This document shows positions 1-7,272 of a stretch of DNA of 28,426 nucleotides, piece after piece. The notes beneath the pieces were generated by a model. It had not been told where the DNA came from. It saw only the letters and a program-made list of their open reading frames with translations, and searched no databases. The DNA comes from Clostridia bacterium. GTDB taxonomy: Bacteria; Bacillota_A; Clostridia; Oscillospirales; CAG-272. The stretch's first letter is position 1. Each line of letters begins with the position of its first letter. The DNA is taken from contig JAGDAM010000238.1 of the NCBI GenBank assembly GCA_017959485.1, forward strand, positions 1 through 28,426, given 5' to 3'. A program made the translations under genes and the position numbers.

Positions 1-501
1 AAGCGTCTTTTTCATTTCCGCGATATACATCGAAAGAATCGAGTCCACCGAGGTGTTTCTCGTGATCTGCGTGCGGATGTGTTCGATGCCCTCGCGCGCC
101 GCCGAAAGCATCGTTCCCTCGACCGGGTTGATGACGGCATCGTAGGCTGTTCTGTATCCGCGGATCAGACCCGCGCGGAGTTCGCCCGGGCCGAGCAGCG
201 GGCATCTTGAAAGTTCAAGGTAGAGACCTTTGAAAAACTGAGAGAGTATTACTCCCGAGTTTCCGCGGGCGCCGAGCAGCATACCCTCGCTGAGCGCCCG
301 GAGATATTTTCCCGCGTCCTCGACCGGCCGCGCCGATTCGAGTCCGTGGCGGAGAGTCATATACATATTGGTTCCGGTGTCTCCGTCCGGTACCGGGAAG
401 ACGTTCATCCGGTTGACCTTCTCCTCCTCGCGCCCCAGTTCGCAGAGGCCGTTGCGGAGCATAAGGTCGAGATGTACGCCGTTGATTCTTCTTACAGACA
501 T
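1..501 (-). CDS. fakA: DAK-family fatty acid kinase FakA, N-terminal part (runs off window)
   Basis: The 167 visible residues are the start of a DhaL/DAK kinase domain. The nucleotide and Mg-binding motif PVPDGDTGTNM sits at residues 36-46, with D39 and D41 matching the metal-binding aspartates of FakA/DhaL. A second conserved motif, GARGNSG, follows in the first third of the protein. Known FakA proteins are about 550 residues, so roughly two thirds lies outside the window. In the FakA/FakB system FakA phosphorylates a fatty acid held by a DegV-family FakB, giving acyl-phosphate for phospholipid synthesis. A DegV gene lies two genes upstream on the same strand, which supports this role over a glycerone kinase subunit. 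The ATG is 5 bases past the transporter stop with only a weak GAG ribosome site, suggesting translational coupling. The kinase domain is clear; the FakA name is inferred from context. Confidence 0.85.
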   Translation of the reverse strand, partial: MSVRRINGVHLDLMLRNGLCELGREEEKVNRMNVFPVPDGDTGTNMYMTLRHGLESARPVEDAGKYLRALSEGMLLGARGNSGVILSQFFKGLYLELSRCPLLGPGELRAGLIRGYRTAYDAVINPVEGTMLSAAREGIEHIRTQITRNTSVDSILSMYIAEMKKTL

Positions 502-506
502 CTCTA

Positions 507-1865
507 TTATTCGGCTTTTTTATTCGCCTCGGAAGTTTCCCTGCCCATCTTCCGCACCGAAGCGGGAAGTATGAAGGTCAGCGCGAATGAGACGAGCATC
601 GCGGCGGCGCAGATCAGGGTCATTATTACCACTTTGTCGCTCTCTTTCAGTCCGTTGAGCACGGGACCGGTCGCGATTCCCGCGGCGACTGCCGAGAAGA
701 GGCCCTGGACGGCGAAATACATGGCGGAGTTGGAGTGACCGGTCTTCGCCTCCTCGTCTGCGGCAAGCTGCGACGGCACCGAGTAGCCGACCGCGAAGAG
801 CGAACCGATGGAGAGGGAGGAGATGAGTCCCGCGACCACTGCGGCGACCGTTTTCACGGTACCCGCGTCAAGCCGCGCGACGAAGAACATCGAGATCATT
901 CCCGCGGCGTAGGTCAGGACCGTATAGCGGAAAGCGGCTCCGAATCCGTGCTTGCGAAGGATTCTGTTGTAGATCATAAGCGTGAAGGGAACCGGAGCGA
1001 AGCAGCAGGACATGACGATCATCATGCTCATGCCGGTTTTCGAGAAATACTCGTTGATTCCGCCGAGGAAGAGCTGAATCCCGAAGGTCATGATCGAGTA
1101 AACGAGCATCCAGATGATGAAGTTGCGGTTTTTGAAGGTATATCCCATCGACTTCACGATGTTGAGAGGGGGATCATTCTGAATCTCCCCGCCCTTTTCG
1201 CGCAGATCGTCTTCCTTGATCATGAAGATCGGGATGAGCATGAGCAGCGAAAGCGGAAGTACGAGCATCGCGACGACGCGGATGTTCATCCCCTTGAGGA
1301 ATGCGGGGATGAGAACGTAGCCGATGATGAAGTAGAAAATGTCAAATACCGACTTCGCGTTCGAAACGAGGTTGCGCGCGCGTCCGTCCTCGAGAAACTC
1401 GGTGAAGGTCGCGTAGTAGGATACCATCGTCAGCGTGTACGTCGTATAGAAAAGGCAGAGTACTATTCCGTAGTAGATAGTATTTATTACCGTCTGCTGT
1501 CCGTGGACGGGCGTCACGAGCGTGAACAGGGTAAAGAAGGTGATGACTCCGCACAGACCGATCAGAATGGCGGGTCTCCTCCTTCCGAAGCGTGTGCGCA
1601 GGTTATCCGAAATCGACGCCATCGGAATATCGATGATTCCGTCGATGATTTTTGAGATCAGCACCATGATAGCCCAGAGTCCGAGCGCGCCGGGGATGAC
1701 GAGATTGGTCTGTTCGAATGTCTGATAAGGTATCGCCGCTTCTCCGAATCCGCCGGTCAGCAGGGCGGAGCAGAGGTATGAGCCCATTACCGTGTTGAGC
1801 AGGTTGACACCCATACCGGAGGCGGCGTAAAGAATCAGTCTCGGTTTTCCGGTGATCTTTTTCAT
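507..1865 (-). CDS. GPH-family (MelB-like) MFS transporter
   Basis: This 452-residue polytopic membrane protein has about twelve hydrophobic segments. It shows the GPH-family signature KIIDGIIDIPMA (Asp-x3-Asp in helix II) followed by the cytoplasmic loop TRFGRRRP, as in MelB, XylP and related cation symporters. An AAAGGAG ribosome site lies 7 bases before the ATG, and the DegV stop is 2 bases upstream, so it is cotranscribed with degV and fakA. Most characterised GPH members carry glycosides, pentosides or hexuronides. However, the related eukaryotic MFSD2A moves lysophospholipids, and this copy sits between two fatty-acid-handling genes, so a lipid or lysolipid substrate is possible. The substrate cannot be read from sequence. 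Confidence 0.85.
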   Translation of the reverse strand: MKKITGKPRLILYAASGMGVNLLNTVMGSYLCSALLTGGFGEAAIPYQTFEQTNLVIPGALGLWAIMVLISKIIDGIIDIPMASISDNLRTRFGRRRPAILIGLCGVITFFTLFTLVTPVHGQQTVINTIYYGIVLCLFYTTYTLTMVSYYATFTEFLEDGRARNLVSNAKSVFDIFYFIIGYVLIPAFLKGMNIRVVAMLVLPLSLLMLIPIFMIKEDDLREKGGEIQNDPPLNIVKSMGYTFKNRNFIIWMLVYSIMTFGIQLFLGGINEYFSKTGMSMMIVMSCCFAPVPFTLMIYNRILRKHGFGAAFRYTVLTYAAGMISMFFVARLDAGTVKTVAAVVAGLISSLSIGSLFAVGYSVPSQLAADEEAKTGHSNSAMYFAVQGLFSAVAAGIATGPVLNGLKESDKVVIMTLICAAAMLVSFALTFILPASVRKMGRETSEANKKAE

Positions 1866-1867
1866 GT

Positions 1868-2803
1868 TTATTCTCCTTTGCGGGAAAACGCGTCGATTAT
1901 AGCGCGCTCCTCGACGAGTCCCTGTGAGATCGGTTTTCCGACGTAGTAGGCGGCCATGAGTCCGGGGCCGACGTTGACTCCGCAGGAGGGAAGGACGTCC
2001 TGTATAAGCACTTCTTTCGGACGGAATTTCTCGATGATGAGACGGCGGTATTCCTCCGCCTGAGGCAGCCGGTTGGTCTGCGCTATGAAGATGATCTGGT
2101 TTTCCGGGTCTTCAACGGTGTTGGCGATATAGTCGAGCAGCGCGGCGTATGCGGCTTTCGCGCCTTTGAACTTTCCGATTACCGTAGTCAGTCCGTTGTA
2201 GTCGAATTCGCCGATCGGCTTGATCCCCGCGAGCGTTCCGAAGAACATCTTCGCGTGGGTCAGACGCCCTTTTTTGGCGACAAAGGAGAGATCGTCGAGC
2301 CAGCCCGCCTGGTGGAAGCGGTTTTTGTTCTCCTCGACATACGCAATTACCTCGTCGAAAGATTTGCCGTTCCGTCTTTCGGTTGCAGCGTGTACGCAGA
2401 GCAGACCGAAGCCGGGGCCGAACCGCCTCGAGTCGAGGCAGACTATCCTCGCGCCGGGATGGCGCTCAAGGACGTTTTTCGCGGCGGCGGAAGCGAATCC
2501 GAAGGCGCCGCTTATGCTTCCCGAAATCGTCAGCGCAACTACGTCGAGTCCGTCGGCAACCGCTTTCTCGAAAGCGGCTTCGAATTCGTTTATGTTCGGC
2601 GGAGAGGTGGTGTAGTCGTTAGGATGCCGTTTCAGGTCGGCGTAGAACTCCTCGCGAGTCATCTCGGTCCATTCGGTGACGTCGGTCATTTCGGCGCCGT
2701 CGGGTTTTTTTACGTGACCGGGAACGATGACTATACCGTATTCCTCCCGAATATTACGGGGCAGATCGCAGGTCGCGTCGGCGATGATGGCAAAATCTTT
2801 CAT
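1868..2803 (-). CDS. DegV family protein, FakB-like fatty-acid-binding protein
   Basis: The 311-residue product begins with the DegV pattern FAIIADATCDLP and contains the TSPPN motif, TISGSISG and the conserved C-terminal GPG segment. Length matches the family (about 280-310). DegV/FakB proteins bind one fatty acid in a buried pocket, its carboxylate near the Thr/Ser/His cluster, and present it to FakA. I start at the ATG at 2803: GAGG lies 9 bases upstream. A TTG 15 bases further out would add five residues but has no better ribosome site. It is followed after 2 bases by the GPH transporter and then FakA, so both halves of a fatty acid kinase are in one transcript. The family is certain; the bound fatty acid is unknown. 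Confidence 0.88.
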   Translation of the reverse strand: MKDFAIIADATCDLPRNIREEYGIVIVPGHVKKPDGAEMTDVTEWTEMTREEFYADLKRHPNDYTTSPPNINEFEAAFEKAVADGLDVVALTISGSISGAFGFASAAAKNVLERHPGARIVCLDSRRFGPGFGLLCVHAATERRNGKSFDEVIAYVEENKNRFHQAGWLDDLSFVAKKGRLTHAKMFFGTLAGIKPIGEFDYNGLTTVIGKFKGAKAAYAALLDYIANTVEDPENQIIFIAQTNRLPQAEEYRRLIIEKFRPKEVLIQDVLPSCGVNVGPGLMAAYYVGKPISQGLVEERAIIDAFSRKGE

Positions 2804-2829
2804 TGTCTGGTTCCTCAAATGATACTTGA

Positions 2830-3753
2830 TTATAAATGTCTGTTAATGAATGCGAAAAGCTCGTCCGCAGCCGCACTTCCGCCCGCCGCGAAGGCGAGAG
2901 TGTGATCGGCTCCCTCGACCGCCAGCAGCTCCTTGTCCGACGCGCAGGCGGCGAATCCCTCGAGGCAGCGTTCGAATCCGACCGTACCGTCGGAAGTTCC
3001 GTGCAGGAAAAAGGCGGGAACGCGGCACTTTTTAAGAGAATCGGAGGTTTTGGTCTTCAGGTCGGCATGTAATCCGACACGCGCGATCAGTCTCACCGGA
3101 GGCATTATTAGAGCGTCCGGCAGCCGTCTTTTCCGGCAGTCTGACGTCATCTGCGCGTAAGGCGATTCGAAGGCGCAGTCGATGACCAGCGTCCTCACGA
3201 ACGCCGGATCGAGCTCGGGCGAAGCGTAAGCCGCTGCGGCTCCTCCCATCGACGTACCGTATACGACGGCTTCCTTAAAGCCGCGCTCTTTGAGAAAATC
3301 GGTCCAGGCCAGGATGTCCCGACTTTCGGCGAGTCCGAGAGTGATGCGGCGCCCCCCGCTCCCGGGATGCGCACGCTGGCGGATAAAGAGCACCGCGTAT
3401 CCGCGCGACGCGAACCGCTCCGCCTGCAGGGCGAAGTTGGATTCGGCGTCCGAGCGGTATCCGTGAGCGAAGAGCACGGCGCGTTCGCGCCCCGTGCCGA
3501 TGAGCGTTCCGCCGAGTTCAAAACCGTCTTCGGATCTGACCGAGACCTCTTCCCGCGGCAGTGCGCGAACCTTTTCAAGCGCTCCGCGGAGAAGGTCCGC
3601 GTACGGGCGGAATCTGTCGTCTTCCGAAAAGAGCGCGTCGGCTCCCGCCGGTTTTTTCGGGGAGAACGCGGCAAGGTACATGACGACCGCCGGAGCGGCA
3701 ATGAATACCGCGTAAGCGGCTGCGACGGCTGTCGCAACGTAAAGAAAGAGCAT
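2830..3753 (-). CDS. Membrane-anchored alpha/beta hydrolase
   Basis: The 307-residue protein starts with a hydrophobic segment (residues 1-30) that probably anchors it with the catalytic domain outside or at the membrane face. The hydrolase core has the oxyanion-region AHGYRS (96-101), nucleophile elbow GTSMGG with S168, an acid at D255 in HGTSDGTV, and H284 in GADHT, so a complete Ser-Asp-His triad. It resembles YqkD-type serine hydrolases of Firmicutes. A GGAGG ribosome site lies about 7 bases before the ATG. It follows the LRAT gene after 61 bases and precedes degV by 26 bases. A lipase, lysophospholipase or acyl-thioesterase role would suit the acyl-transfer neighbours, but the substrate is not evident. 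Confidence 0.85.
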   Translation of the reverse strand: MLFLYVATAVAAAYAVFIAAPAVVMYLAAFSPKKPAGADALFSEDDRFRPYADLLRGALEKVRALPREEVSVRSEDGFELGGTLIGTGRERAVLFAHGYRSDAESNFALQAERFASRGYAVLFIRQRAHPGSGGRRITLGLAESRDILAWTDFLKERGFKEAVVYGTSMGGAAAAYASPELDPAFVRTLVIDCAFESPYAQMTSDCRKRRLPDALIMPPVRLIARVGLHADLKTKTSDSLKKCRVPAFFLHGTSDGTVGFERCLEGFAACASDKELLAVEGADHTLAFAAGGSAAADELFAFINRHL

Positions 3754-3792
3754 TATTCCGCCTCCGCCCGCGGTGTGTGAAAAGCTGCGGTG

Positions 3793-3811
3793 CCCGGAGT
3801 ATTCTTCCGGG
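3793..3811. other. Short hairpin between LRAT and hydrolase genes
   Basis: A perfect 6-bp inverted repeat (CCCGGA / TCCGGG) with a 7-base loop lies in the largest gap inside the minus-strand gene train (3754-3814). No T tract follows it in the direction of transcription, so it is not a standard terminator. It could be a processing or stability element separating the lipid genes from the downstream genes. Confidence 0.4.
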
Positions 3812-3814
3812 AAA

Positions 3815-4246
3815 TCATTTTTTCGGGGATTGACCGCGGGAGAGGATCCGCGACTTCCAGCGCTGTCTTGCCTCTTCCTCGAGCGTGCATTTCTTTTCCC
3901 CCCAGGCGCATTCGTAAACGAAATGCTCGCAGTTGTTGTGGATTATGTTGTACCCGCCCTCGCCTATTCTTGCGCGGGCGGCCGCCACCGTTTCGTCAGC
4001 GGTGCGTCTCTTTTTCGCTTCCGCCCTGTCGGGCACGGCTTTTTCGGGTATCTTTCCGCAGCAGAACAGTCCGATATCGGTGGATACGACGCTGAATCTG
4101 TCCGGACGGTCGCGGAATTCATCGACCGGCGGCAGACCGAAGGCAATGACTTCGTCGGGTGACACGAATATTCCGTAATGCCAGATCGAACCGAGTCTGA
4201 CCCGGATTACGTCGCCGCGGACGGCGTCCGAGGGTTCCCACTTCAT
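3815..4246 (-). CDS. LRAT-domain (NlpC/P60-fold) thiol acyltransferase or hydrolase
   Basis: The 143-residue protein has the circularly permuted papain-like LRAT layout: IWHYGIFV with H23 near the N-terminus and NNCEHFVYEC with the nucleophile C106 near the C-terminus. LRAT and HRASLS enzymes use this Cys to take an acyl chain and pass it to an alcohol, amine or lysolipid, or to water. The vertebrate enzymes have a second triad His about 12 residues after the first. Here the equivalent stretch reads VIAFG, so that His appears to be replaced by Ala or Phe. No signal peptide is seen. Its ATG overlaps the ACP stop as ATGA, so it is translated together with an acyl carrier protein, the likely donor or partner. 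Family call is good; the reaction is inferred. Confidence 0.8.
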   Translation of the reverse strand: MKWEPSDAVRGDVIRVRLGSIWHYGIFVSPDEVIAFGLPPVDEFRDRPDRFSVVSTDIGLFCCGKIPEKAVPDRAEAKKRRTADETVAAARARIGEGGYNIIHNNCEHFVYECAWGEKKCTLEEEARQRWKSRILSRGQSPKK

Positions 4247-4494
4247 CCGAGTTTCGCCCCGATATAATCCAGAACGTCGCCGAGAGTCTTGAAGTCGGAA
4301 GCGCCTACGTTGTCGAAGCGTATTCCGAATTCCTCCTCGATCGCGATTACTACGTAAAGCATACCGACCGAGGAAAGGCCGAGATCTTCCATCAGTCTCG
4401 TCCCGTCCGCGCAGTCGTCGTACTTTCCGGGGTCCCTGTCGTCGGCGGCGACGAGTATTTCCTTCAGTTTTTCCTTGATTTCCTGTCTTGTCAT
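4243..4494 (-). CDS. Acyl carrier protein (free-standing)
   Basis: The 83-residue protein has a typical carrier four-helix layout with the phosphopantetheine motif DLGLSSVGM, S42 being the expected attachment serine, followed by IAIEEEFGIRF. It is more divergent than housekeeping AcpP (SSV in place of DSL), in line with a specialised carrier. It overlaps the upstream ligase stop and the downstream LRAT start by 4 bases each (ATGA at both ends), so the three are probably made in matched amounts. The likely cycle is: ligase activates a fatty acid as acyl-AMP, loads it on this carrier, and an acyltransferase (LRAT or PlsC) takes it off. No phosphopantetheinyl transferase is encoded in the window. 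Confidence 0.92.
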   Translation of the reverse strand: MTRQEIKEKLKEILVAADDRDPGKYDDCADGTRLMEDLGLSSVGMLYVVIAIEEEFGIRFDNVGASDFKTLGDVLDYIGAKLG

Positions 4495-5999
4495 TTGAAC
4501 TTGTGATATCTTATGATCTTCATCGCCGGTGTTCTGGCGAAGTCGGTGTCTCTGACCGTGATCCGGCTGACTCTCATGAAGGAGGGCAGGCGGTCGTTGA
4601 TCTTTTTAAGCTCCGAAACGATATAATCCTTGATTTTTTCGGGCGGAACGTCGCGCAGTTCGGTCATGCGCGGCACGACCTCGAGAGCGAGAATCCGGGC
4701 GCCCGATTCGTTTTCGTCCTCGAACACCTGAGTGTCCTGAATGAAGTCGGGGGCGTTGAAGAAGGCCTCGACTTCGGCGGGAGAAACGTTTTCTCCGCTC
4801 GGAAGGACGATTATTTCCTTGATTCTTCCGGTAATGTAGAGGAATCCGTCCTCGTCGAGCCGCACGAGGTCACCGGTCTTGAACCAGCCGTCCTCGTATG
4901 CGTCGGGTTCGTCCGCTCCGACGTATCCGTCCATCATATTCTTTCCTTTAAGCCAGAGTTCGCCCTGTTCGGTGATATGAAACTCCTGGTTGGGGAAGGG
5001 AATACCGACCGAATCCGGCTTTTTCAGCGTTTCGGGGTTGCCGGATACCAGATTGGCCGACTCGGTAAGTCCGTATCCCGGAAGAAGCTTGATACCGAGC
5101 TTGTCGTATTCGGTGATAAGGAAGGGCGATACCGCCGCCGCGCCGCAGATGACGGTTTTAAGGTCGGCGCCGAGCATGTTGCGTCCGAATTTCTTCGAGA
5201 GGGTCAGCGCCATTTCGGCGAGCGCGGGGACCATTACCATAACCGTCGGACGGAAGACGGCTATATCGCGGAACATATCCTTGCTGTTGCGGCAGATAAA
5301 GAGGTTGCTTCCGGTATAGAGTGATGTGAGAAGATTGCGTATAAGCCCGAAAACGTGCGTCAGCGGAAGGATGAGCAGATACCGCTGGCCGAATATCTCG
5401 GCTATTCCGTAGCATCCGTTGACGGTGCCCTGCATCACTGCGCGGTTGGAGAGAAGAGCGCCTTTGCTCTTTCCGGTCGTGCCTCCCGTGAAAACAATCG
5501 CGCACGGCGTCTCTGGTCCGACCTCGGCGGCGGGAGTCTTCTCGTCGGAAAGCGAATCCGCGGCGATCAGCGTAACGTCCGGGCGGCGCGCCCTGACAAC
5601 CGCAGTCTTCTCCTCAAACTCGGGAGCGTAAACCAGCGTCGAGATCCCGAACATCATCACGCAGCCGAAAACGGTTCCGGCGTCGAGATGCGGCGGAAGC
5701 AGAACGGCTGTTTTGCCGAGCGTCGTCACCGCGATGAAGGCCTTCACGAAGTCGTAGGAGTTGGGGGCTATGATTCCGATTCTGACGGTCCCGCCGCCGA
5801 TCAGCGTGCGGAAGCCCGCGGCGTCGTCCTCCAAGCGCGCGTAGGTGTATTCGTTTCCGTTGTCGGTAATCGCCGTCGAGTCGCCGTATTCCGCGAGACA
5901 GCGTTTCCACATATCCGAGACCGAGCCGGTCTCGACGATTTTTTCGAAGGTTTCGGGGTCGGTGTACTTTCTGAACAGTTCGCGTGTCTGGAATTGCAT
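4491..5999 (-). CDS. AMP-dependent acyl ligase (fatty acyl-AMP/acyl-ACP synthetase type)
   Basis: This 502-residue ANL-superfamily adenylating enzyme has all key motifs: the P-loop TGGTTGKSKG (171-180), GYGLTES, DGWFKTGD with the ribose-binding Asp, GRIKEII hinge and the C-terminal PAMKIIR with catalytic K494. It ends just after the A10 motif with no fused carrier. The substrate pocket suggests a carboxylic acid rather than an amino acid, but chain length cannot be read. An AGGTGG ribosome site lies a few bases before the ATG. The following ACP gene overlaps its stop by 4 bases, so acyl-ACP synthetase activity is more likely than acyl-CoA synthetase activity. Preceded by two PlsC-like genes and a second ligase in the same train. 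Confidence 0.88.
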   Translation of the reverse strand: MQFQTRELFRKYTDPETFEKIVETGSVSDMWKRCLAEYGDSTAITDNGNEYTYARLEDDAAGFRTLIGGGTVRIGIIAPNSYDFVKAFIAVTTLGKTAVLLPPHLDAGTVFGCVMMFGISTLVYAPEFEEKTAVVRARRPDVTLIAADSLSDEKTPAAEVGPETPCAIVFTGGTTGKSKGALLSNRAVMQGTVNGCYGIAEIFGQRYLLILPLTHVFGLIRNLLTSLYTGSNLFICRNSKDMFRDIAVFRPTVMVMVPALAEMALTLSKKFGRNMLGADLKTVICGAAAVSPFLITEYDKLGIKLLPGYGLTESANLVSGNPETLKKPDSVGIPFPNQEFHITEQGELWLKGKNMMDGYVGADEPDAYEDGWFKTGDLVRLDEDGFLYITGRIKEIIVLPSGENVSPAEVEAFFNAPDFIQDTQVFEDENESGARILALEVVPRMTELRDVPPEKIKDYIVSELKKINDRLPSFMRVSRITVRDTDFARTPAMKIIRYHKFK

Positions 6000-6008
6000 T
6001 TCTCCACC

Positions 6009-6656
6009 TCATTTAATGAGCGTTTTGAGCTCTTCTTCTTTATCCCGGAGATTCCGGGCAATCTCTTCAATCTGAGAAAGGGTAGGCCTCTCTCCGTAAA
6101 GCGAGACAATATCTATCGGGTTTCCTATCGCGAAGCGCAGGCAGCTGTAAAACCGCGGCCTCGGCTGAACGTATATCGGAATCACCGGTGCCTTTCCGCG
6201 GAGCGCCATCAGCACCATTCCGGTTTTGAAAGAGGACATCCCGCCGGGTTCCCGGCTGATGTGTCCCTCTGGGAAGATTGTCACGAGCGACCCCGCGCGC
6301 AGTTCGTCGGTTATTCTGCGCAGCGAGTCCATCGAGAAGTTTTCCCTGTCCACCGGTATGCAGAGGAACGCCTTGAAGAGGTACCTCCATTTGCCGTCGA
6401 AGAACTCTCTGCCGCAAACGAAGTGATGACGGCGGTACCAGACCGCGAACATCAGATAGAGCGGGTCGAAGAATCCGTAGTGGTTTGATATTACGAGCGC
6501 CCCTCCGCGGATGCGTTTTTTTGCCTCTTCCGATTCGTAATACCGTTTCGGCCTGAACCAGATAAGGCCGGGAATTCCCGCGGTTATCTTGATCAGGTCG
6601 TATATCAGGTATCTGAAGGAGAAGAGCCGGTTTTTTCGCTTTTCATTCCCGCTCAT
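6009..6656 (-). CDS. PlsC-like lysophospholipid/glycerolipid acyltransferase (second copy)
   Basis: The 215-residue protein belongs to the PlsC/LPLAT family. Motif I reads SNHYGFFDP with H59 and D64 forming the HX4D catalytic pair, and motif III reads IFPEGHIS (E130, G131). A hydrophobic N-terminal region (about 14-35) would hold it at the inner membrane face. Such enzymes move an acyl chain from acyl-ACP or acyl-CoA to a hydroxyl of a (lyso)glycerolipid. Its ATG lies 14 bases inside the end of the preceding PlsC-like gene, with GGAG 12 bases upstream. Whether it is a housekeeping 1-acyl-glycerol-3-phosphate acyltransferase or acts on a special lipid is unknown; the cluster favours the latter. 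Confidence 0.87.
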   Translation of the reverse strand: MSGNEKRKNRLFSFRYLIYDLIKITAGIPGLIWFRPKRYYESEEAKKRIRGGALVISNHYGFFDPLYLMFAVWYRRHHFVCGREFFDGKWRYLFKAFLCIPVDRENFSMDSLRRITDELRAGSLVTIFPEGHISREPGGMSSFKTGMVLMALRGKAPVIPIYVQPRPRFYSCLRFAIGNPIDIVSLYGERPTLSQIEEIARNLRDKEEELKTLIK

Positions 6657-7272
6657 TGAGCATTTTCTCCAATCGGATTACGGATTCACGAAGTTTTGCC
6701 GACACCAGCGCGAGGTTTTCCTTCTCGCCGAGCGACGGGTCGCGGAGCGTTTCGGCGAGAATCGGTTTTCCTATCATCACCTTTGCCCGTTCGCGTCTGA
6801 AATAAGAGCCGTTAGTATATACGGGTATTACCGGAACTCCCGACGAGAGCGCGAGGAAGGCGCAGCTCGTTTTGAATTCAAGCGGACGCTCCTCTTCCGG
6901 CCGGGGCAGGCGGCTTTCGGGGAATATGCCGACGACGCCGCCCTTTTCGAGTATTTCCTCGGACTCGGCTATAAATCCGAAATCAAGAGCGTCGCGGTCG
7001 ACGTAGATGCCGCCCATCATCCTGAGGAAGAGTCCGAGTCCCCTCTTTTTGAAGAGGACTTCCGCCATCTGGTAGCGGAGCGTCCTTGAATAGAAAACGA
7101 AGAGGAAGACGGCGTAGTCGAAGACAGACGTGTGGTTGGAGATGATTATCGCGGGGCCTCGGATTCTTCTGCCCGACGCCTGCCTGTCTTCGTAATAAAC
7201 CTTGGTCCGAAAGCAGAGAAACTGTACCGGCCACGCGGTCAGCTTGACGAATAGATGCCAGAGGGTGATCAT
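6643..7272 (-). CDS. PlsC-like acyltransferase with variant motif III (first copy)
   Basis: The 209-residue protein has LPLAT motif I SNHTSVFDY (H47, D52) and a hydrophobic N-terminus (about 4-22). Motif III reads GIFPESRLP, where the usual FPEG glycine is serine (S120). This motif helps bind the acceptor phosphate, so the change may mark a different acceptor from that of the next gene. The product is clearly related to that neighbour but not a recent copy. The ATG overlaps the upstream fusion ligase stop by 4 bases, and its 3' end overlaps the next PlsC gene by 14 bases. Two unlike acyltransferases in succession suggest two acylation steps on one molecule or two acceptors. Confidence 0.86.
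   Translation of the reverse strand: MITLWHLFVKLTAWPVQFLCFRTKVYYEDRQASGRRIRGPAIIISNHTSVFDYAVFLFVFYSRTLRYQMAEVLFKKRGLGLFLRMMGGIYVDRDALDFGFIAESEEILEKGGVVGIFPESRLPRPEEERPLEFKTSCAFLALSSGVPVIPVYTNGSYFRRERAKVMIGKPILAETLRDPSLGEKENLALVSAKLRESVIRLEKMLNERE

Noticed and set aside
735..1655. 306-codon plus-strand frame opposite the GPH transporter
   Set aside because: Its sequence is charged and low in complexity, as expected of the antisense of a hydrophobic membrane protein.
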